From NCBI RefSeq assembly GCF_000590475.1, contig NZ_CP007441.1:1122443-1186442 (forward strand): DNA of 64,000 nt, in the 5' to 3' direction. The notes under the pieces were generated by a model. It saw only the letters and a list, made by a program, of their open reading frames with translations, had not been told where the DNA came from and searched no databases. The position numbers and the translations under genes are program-made. This document shows positions 59,985 to 64,000 of the stretch, one piece after another; position 1 is the first letter of the stretch, and each line of letters starts with the position of its first letter. The DNA is from Stutzerimonas stutzeri (GTDB lineage: Bacteria > Pseudomonadota > Gammaproteobacteria > Pseudomonadales > Pseudomonadaceae).

Positions 59985-60724
59985 GGTAAGGCGATCAGGG
60001 AGGCGAAGTTCAGGCATTGGAACCAAGGCACGACCTTGGAGAAGCCGGCGTCCAGCAAACGTTGGCGGTGAGTTTCGAGGCTGTCGGGCTTCATCACGTT
60101 CTCGATGGCGCTGCGCTTCTGAGCAATTTCCAGTTCGCTATAGCCATTGGCGCGCTTGAAGGCGATATGCAGATCGGTCAGCAGCGTCTGCTCTTGCTCG
60201 TCTTCGAAGCGCAGTTTTTCCGACAGGATCAGCGCGCCGCCCGGCACAAGTGCCTCACGGATGCTGCCCAGCAGGGCTGGTCGTCGCTCGCGTGGGATGA
60301 ACTGCAGGGTGAAGTTGAGCGCCACTAGCGAGGCCGGCCGGAATTGCAGCGTGAGGACGTCGGCATCGATCACATCCACCGGCAGCAGCTCTTGAAACAT
60401 CGAATCCTGAGCGTGCAGGTATTCCCGGCAGCGCTCGACCATGGCTGGCGAATTGTCGACGGCGATCACCTGGCAATTGTCCGCCTTTACATGCCGACGC
60501 AGCGCCTGGGTGACCGCGCCCAGTGAACAGCCGAGATCGTAGAGGCGGGTATTGGGCTGGGCGAACTGCGCGGCCAGCATGCCGATGTTCTCGACAATGG
60601 TCGGGTAGCCCGGCACCGAGCGCTTGATCATGTCGGGAAACACCCGCACCACGTCTTCGTTGAAGACGAAATCCTGGGGCTGGGCGAGGGGCTTGGCGAA
60701 CAAGCGGTCGGGGTCGTGGATCAC
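59981..60724 (-). CDS. cmoA: Carboxy-SAM synthase CmoA
   Basis: A 247-residue enzyme making carboxy-SAM from SAM and prephenate, the cofactor for CmoB. Motifs are FNEDVVRVFPDMIKRSVPGYP, LYDLGCSLGAVTQALRRH and LILSEKLRF. The start is taken as the GTG at 60724, giving the family N-terminal region DRLFAKPLAQPQDFVFNED. An 80-codon upstream extension in frame is not CmoA-like. Confidence 0.93.
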   Translation of the reverse strand: MIHDPDRLFAKPLAQPQDFVFNEDVVRVFPDMIKRSVPGYPTIVENIGMLAAQFAQPNTRLYDLGCSLGAVTQALRRHVKADNCQVIAVDNSPAMVERCREYLHAQDSMFQELLPVDVIDADVLTLQFRPASLVALNFTLQFIPRERRPALLGSIREALVPGGALILSEKLRFEDEQEQTLLTDLHIAFKRANGYSELEIAQKRSAIENVMKPDSLETHRQRLLDAGFSKVVPWFQCLNFASLIALP

Positions 60725-60830
60725 GGCGGCGTTTGGGCAGGCTGAAAAACAGGGGCCGTAGTGTACCGGAAAGCTGGGCGGATCGCCGTTGCCGTGTGGA
60801 CGGCCGGCGCACCGAGGGCCGGTCACCCGG

Positions 60831-61226
60831 TCACTGCACCTCGATGCGGCAATCGAACAGGCCCGCCGGTTCCGCCTGGCTTTCCCAGGGGCGCTGATAG
60901 GTGAGATAGAGACGGCCGCTGCCGCTATTGGCGGCTTCGAAGCGCCAGGTCGAGAGGCCATCACCGCCGATCAGGTCGTTCTTGGGCGAACTGAATACTT
61001 CCGGGCCGAGACTCTTGATCTGCTCGGACGAGACTTCGCGAAGGCTCCAGCGGTAGCCGCTGGTCGGGTTGCTTGGCAGGCTGAGAATCAGCGTTTGGCC
61101 AGGCTGCATCGACAATGGGCAGGCCGTATCGTCGCTCAGCGCGACGCTGCTGGGCGGCGCGCCGGCGCATCCGGCGAGCACGAGCAGAGCAGTGAACGGC
61201 AACAGACGGGGCAGGGAAGGAGGCAT
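60831..61226 (-). CDS. Chagasin-family (I42) cysteine protease inhibitor lipoprotein
   Basis: A 131-residue lipoprotein with lipobox LAGC (C20) and the chagasin loops: NPTSGYRW at 53-60, a glycine-rich GGDG loop near 87-90, and RPWE at 112-115. Chagasin-like proteins plug papain-like cysteine protease sites. P. aeruginosa has an inhibitor of cysteine peptidase gene just upstream of its second lon, matching this context. The natural target here is unknown. Confidence 0.87.
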   Translation of the reverse strand: MPPSLPRLLPFTALLVLAGCAGAPPSSVALSDDTACPLSMQPGQTLILSLPSNPTSGYRWSLREVSSEQIKSLGPEVFSSPKNDLIGGDGLSTWRFEAANSGSGRLYLTYQRPWESQAEPAGLFDCRIEVQ

Positions 61227-61388
61227 AGGCGACCGACTCGGTAGGGAAATGGAAACGCTCGGGCGTCGGATGAAACCTTAAGACCCTGACGCCCGGCCGT
61301 AAAGGCGTCATGGCGATTGCCGAGGTGTTCATGCCGTTCTGGATGGCGCGTACCGGGCGGGCCTGCAACGACCCGCTCGGTCAGAGGA

Positions 61389-63770
61389 TCAGAACAATAC
61401 CTTGACGACATCTTGGAAGCGCTTGGCGAAATGCATCGTCAAACCTTCTTTCAGGTAGTCCGGCAGTTCCTCGAAGTCGCCGCGGTTGAGCTCGGGAATG
61501 ATCAGCTCGTAGAGCTTCAAACGCCGCGCGGCGATGACTTTTTCACGTAGCCCGCCGATGGGCAGGACAAGACCGGTCAGCGTCAGCTCGCCTGTCATGG
61601 CCACGCCTTTCTTCGGCGCCTGGTTGCGCGCGAGTGAAAGCAACGCGCTGGCCATACTGATGCCGGCACTCGGGCCATCCTTCGGCGTTGCGCCCTCAGG
61701 TACATGCATGTGCACGAAGGCCTGATCGAAGAATTCCGGATCGCCCTTGAACTCCTTCAGGTGCGAATTGATATAGCTGAAGGCGATCTCGGCAGACTCC
61801 TTCATGACGTCACCGAGCTTGCCAGTGAGTTTGAAGCCGCGGTTCAGCGTATGGATGCGCGTCGCCTCGATCGGCAAGGTTGCGCCACCCATGCTGTTCC
61901 AGGCGAGGCCGGTGACCACGCCGACTCCGGTGAGCAGCTGTTCCGGGTGCCAATAGGCCATGCCCAAGTAGCTCTCGATATCCTTCGGGCCAATCTTGAT
62001 CTTGCTGTCCGGCTCGTCCATCAATTTGACCACGGCCTTGCGCACGAGCTTGCCGAGCTGCTTGTCCAGCTGGCGCACTCCGGCTTCGCGTGCATAACCT
62101 TCAATCAGGTTGCGCAGCGCAGTGTCGCTGATCGCCAGGCGGTTCTTCGGCACGCCGGCACGCTCAAGCTGCCGGGGCCAGAGGTGCCGCTTGGCGATCG
62201 CCAATTTCTCCTCGGTGATGTAACCCGATAGCCGAATGATTTCCATCCGGTCCAGCAGCGGCCCCGGAATCGAATAAAGACTGTTGGCGGTGCAGACGAA
62301 CAACACCTTGGATAGGTCCAGACGCAGGTCCAGGTAGTGATCGAGGAAGCCGACGTTCTGCTCCGGATCGAGGGTTTCCAGCAATGCCGACGCCGGGTCG
62401 CCCTGATGACTGTTACCCAGTTTGTCGACCTCGTCGAGCATGATGACCGGGTTCATCACCTCGACTTCCTTCAGCGCCTGCACCAGCTTGCCGGGTAGGG
62501 CGCCGATATAGGTGCGCCGATGCCCTTTGATCTCCGCCTCGTCGCGCATGCCGCCAACGCTGAATCGATAGAAGGGTCGCCCTAGCGATTCGGCGATGGA
62601 TTTGCCGATGCTGGTCTTGCCCACACCGGGCGGGCCGACCAGCAATACGATGGAGCCGGCAATCGCACCGCGGAATGCACCGACGGCGAGAAACTCGATG
62701 ATGCGGCTCTTGATGTCGTCCAGCCCGGCGTGGTGCTCGTTGAGTATTTTTCGCGCCCGCCCCAGGTCGAGCTTATCCTCGCTGTACTGGCCCCAGGGCA
62801 TCGAGGTGGCCCAGTCGAGGTAATTACGGGTCACCGCGTATTCGGGCGATCCGGTTTCGAGCACCGACAGCTTGGTCAGCTCATCGTCGATACGCTTCTG
62901 CGCGGCAGGCGGTACCACCTTGCCTTCCAGGCGCGAGCGGAACTCGTCAGCATCGGCGCTGCGGTCGTCTTTAGTGATACCCAGCTCCTGCTGGATGATC
63001 TTCAGCTGCTCTTTAAGGAAGAACTCGCGTTGGCGCTCGCCGATTTTACGGTTCACCTCGCCGGTCAGTTCCTTCTGCAGCTTGGCGACCTCGACTTCCT
63101 TGCGCAGCAGCGGCAGTACCTTTTCCATGCGCTTGAGCACCGGCACGGTGTCGAGCACTTCCTGCAGCTCTAGGCCAGGTGCGGTCGTCAGCGCGGCGGC
63201 GAAATCGGTCAGCGGCGACGGCGCGTTCGGGCTGAAGCGATTGAGGTAGTTCTTCAGCTCCTCGCTGTACAAGGGATTGAGCGGCAGAAGTTCCTTGATC
63301 GCATTGATCAAGGCCATGCCGTAGGCTTTGACCTCGTCGCGCGGGTCTTCGTCGCTCTGCGGGTATTCCACTTCCACCAGGTAAGGGGGCTTGCGCCGCA
63401 GCCAGCCGCGAATCCGCACCCGTGCCATGCCCTGGGCGACGAACTGGAGCTTGCCGCCTTCCTTGGAGGCGTGGTGTATGCGAACCATGGTGCCATGCTC
63501 GGGCAGGGCATCCGGATCGAAGCTGGCGGCATCCTGAACCGGCGTATCCATATAGAAGAGGGCCAGGCGCTGGTGCGGCGTCTTGGCAACGAGTTCGAGG
63601 GTTTCCGCCCAGGGATCCTCATTGACGATCACCGGCAGTACTTGCGCCGGGAAGAAAGGTCGGTTGTGCACCGGGATGATATAGAGCTTGTCCGGCAGAT
63701 CCTGGTCGGGCAGGACCAGTCCGGTGGAAGACATGCTCTGCTCGAATTCCTGATTGCTATCGTCGTTCAT
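61389..63770 (-). CDS. asrA: Second-type Lon ATP-dependent protease (AsrA-like)
   Basis: A 793-residue LonA-architecture protease: N-terminal substrate domain (about 28-225), helical segment, AAA+ domain with Walker A GPPGVGKT at 379-386 and MLDEVDKLG, and protease domain with dyad S701 (DGPSAGIS) and K744 (GGLREKVIA). Its place beside the chagasin-type gene and a pruR-like gene fits the pseudomonad paralogue AsrA, associated with heat shock and aminoglycoside stress, rather than the clpX-linked lon. An RpoH-type promoter precedes it. Confidence 0.9.
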   Translation of the reverse strand: MNDDSNQEFEQSMSSTGLVLPDQDLPDKLYIIPVHNRPFFPAQVLPVIVNEDPWAETLELVAKTPHQRLALFYMDTPVQDAASFDPDALPEHGTMVRIHHASKEGGKLQFVAQGMARVRIRGWLRRKPPYLVEVEYPQSDEDPRDEVKAYGMALINAIKELLPLNPLYSEELKNYLNRFSPNAPSPLTDFAAALTTAPGLELQEVLDTVPVLKRMEKVLPLLRKEVEVAKLQKELTGEVNRKIGERQREFFLKEQLKIIQQELGITKDDRSADADEFRSRLEGKVVPPAAQKRIDDELTKLSVLETGSPEYAVTRNYLDWATSMPWGQYSEDKLDLGRARKILNEHHAGLDDIKSRIIEFLAVGAFRGAIAGSIVLLVGPPGVGKTSIGKSIAESLGRPFYRFSVGGMRDEAEIKGHRRTYIGALPGKLVQALKEVEVMNPVIMLDEVDKLGNSHQGDPASALLETLDPEQNVGFLDHYLDLRLDLSKVLFVCTANSLYSIPGPLLDRMEIIRLSGYITEEKLAIAKRHLWPRQLERAGVPKNRLAISDTALRNLIEGYAREAGVRQLDKQLGKLVRKAVVKLMDEPDSKIKIGPKDIESYLGMAYWHPEQLLTGVGVVTGLAWNSMGGATLPIEATRIHTLNRGFKLTGKLGDVMKESAEIAFSYINSHLKEFKGDPEFFDQAFVHMHVPEGATPKDGPSAGISMASALLSLARNQAPKKGVAMTGELTLTGLVLPIGGLREKVIAARRLKLYELIIPELNRGDFEELPDYLKEGLTMHFAKRFQDVVKVLF

Positions 63771-63798
63771 GAGGCACCTGTATCGAGTACATGCTCCT

Positions 63799-63826
63799 TA
63801 GATGGGCATCGCCGGAATGATTTCAA
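63799..63826 (-). promoter_or_regulatory. RpoH (sigma32)-type heat-shock promoter of asrA
   Basis: On the minus strand TTGAAA (63826-63821), a 14-bp spacer and CCCATCTA (63806-63799), 28 bp before the start codon. This closely resembles the sigma32 pattern TTGAAA-N13/15-CCCCATnT. The match is seen; use by RpoH is inferred. Confidence 0.65.
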
Positions 63827-63913
63827 TCTATCTGCCCTTTTGCCCGCTTTGACCCCGGCTGGGAAAAAACTGGCGGCTCCGGTACAGTGCGCCGATATTC
63901 AGGTGCCCCAAAC

Positions 63914-64000
63914 ATGCTCAACGCCCGCCTGCTTCGCCTCGATGACAAGGCCCACGAACACGCGCACGACTACCATCAGTTGGTCTTGTCGCTGTCGGGC
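63914..64000 (+). CDS. pruR: AraC-family regulator, 5' fragment (PruR-like)
   Basis: Only the first 29 codons are in the window (MLNARLLRLDDKAHEHAHDYHQ...). The HEHAHDYHQLVLSLSG segment is typical of the cupin sensor domain of AraC-type regulators. Position next to the AsrA-type lon, as for the proline-utilisation regulator gene in P. aeruginosa, supports PruR. The gene runs off the window end. Confidence 0.6.
   Translation, partial: MLNARLLRLDDKAHEHAHDYHQLVLSLSG

Noticed and set aside
63738..63792. Short upstream frame (ATG, 11 codons) overlapping the asrA start, preceded by AAGGAG
   Set aside because: Only one base separates AAGGAG from that ATG, so initiation there is improbable; likely a chance frame.
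1..64000. tRNA, rRNA, insertion sequence or prophage genes
   Set aside because: No cloverleaf-like sequence, rRNA segment, transposase or phage protein was recognised by reading; a covariance-model scan was not possible.

Overview
The window is a chromosomal segment of a Pseudomonas sensu lato, most plausibly the P. stutzeri (Stutzerimonas) group. This rests on a GC-rich sequence, the complete algU-mucABCD locus, pseudomonad gene order in several blocks (ffh-rpsP-rimM-trmD-rplS-xerD-dsbC-hom-thrC; rnt-pyrC...motY-argG-gloA; nth-rsxEGDCBA; nadB-algU-mucABCD-lepA-lepB-rnc-era-recO-pdxJ; icp-lon2-pruR) and pseudomonad-type small proteins. The species call is an inference from gene order and protein character, not from a search. 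I see no rRNA, tRNA, insertion sequence, prophage or CRISPR array.

Layout. 0-10.2 kb: housekeeping genes for protein targeting and translation (ffh, rpsP, rimM, trmD, rplS), chromosome dimer resolution (xerD), disulfide isomerisation (dsbC) and threonine synthesis (hom, thrC). 10.3-21.5 kb: an accessory catabolic cluster. A GntR/FCD regulator is divergent from a GlcG/HbpS-like gene, a TRAP carboxylate transporter (P, Q, M), an atypical crotonase, a class III CoA-transferase, a glyoxylate-type aminotransferase and a 999-residue FAD/Fe-S 2-hydroxyacid dehydrogenase. Its substrate is not known to me, and it is the best candidate here for an undescribed system. 21.5-30.3 kb: rnt-pyrC, a pqi lipid-transport operon with PqiA split in two, motY, argG, gloA and a small PA3496-type protein.

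30.4-37.5 kb: nth followed by the Rsx/Rnf electron-transport operon (transcribed A-B-C-D-G-E). Its RsxC carries three near-identical 66-residue repeats. 37.7-46.6 kb: mixed genes, including a secreted Q/R/Y-rich protein, a canonical enoyl-CoA hydratase, an orphan periplasmic binding protein, ung, a DUF4142 protein, an HDOD protein, ygfZ, sdhE-cptA and nadB. 46.8-51 kb: the envelope-stress/alginate sigma factor AlgU and its regulators, with a recognisable AlgU-type promoter. 51-57.4 kb: lepA-lepB-(DUF4845)-rnc-era-recO-pdxJ, closely packed and partly overlapping. 57.4-64 kb: DUF2905, a LysR regulator divergent from a DUF1127-like protein, cmoA-cmoB, a chagasin-type protease inhibitor lipoprotein, a second-type Lon protease behind a heat-shock-like promoter, and the first 29 codons of an AraC-type regulator (pruR-like) cut by the window edge.

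In the catabolic cluster I infer that the TRAP system imports a carboxylate, the CoA-transferase activates it, the crotonase transforms the CoA ester, the FAD/Fe-S enzyme oxidises a 2-hydroxyacid product to a 2-oxoacid, and the aminotransferase removes a glyoxylate-like 2-oxoacid. An AT-rich 10-mer (AATACAAAAT) occurs both in the divergent GntR promoter region and just upstream of the aminotransferase, which suggests one regulator controls two transcription units.
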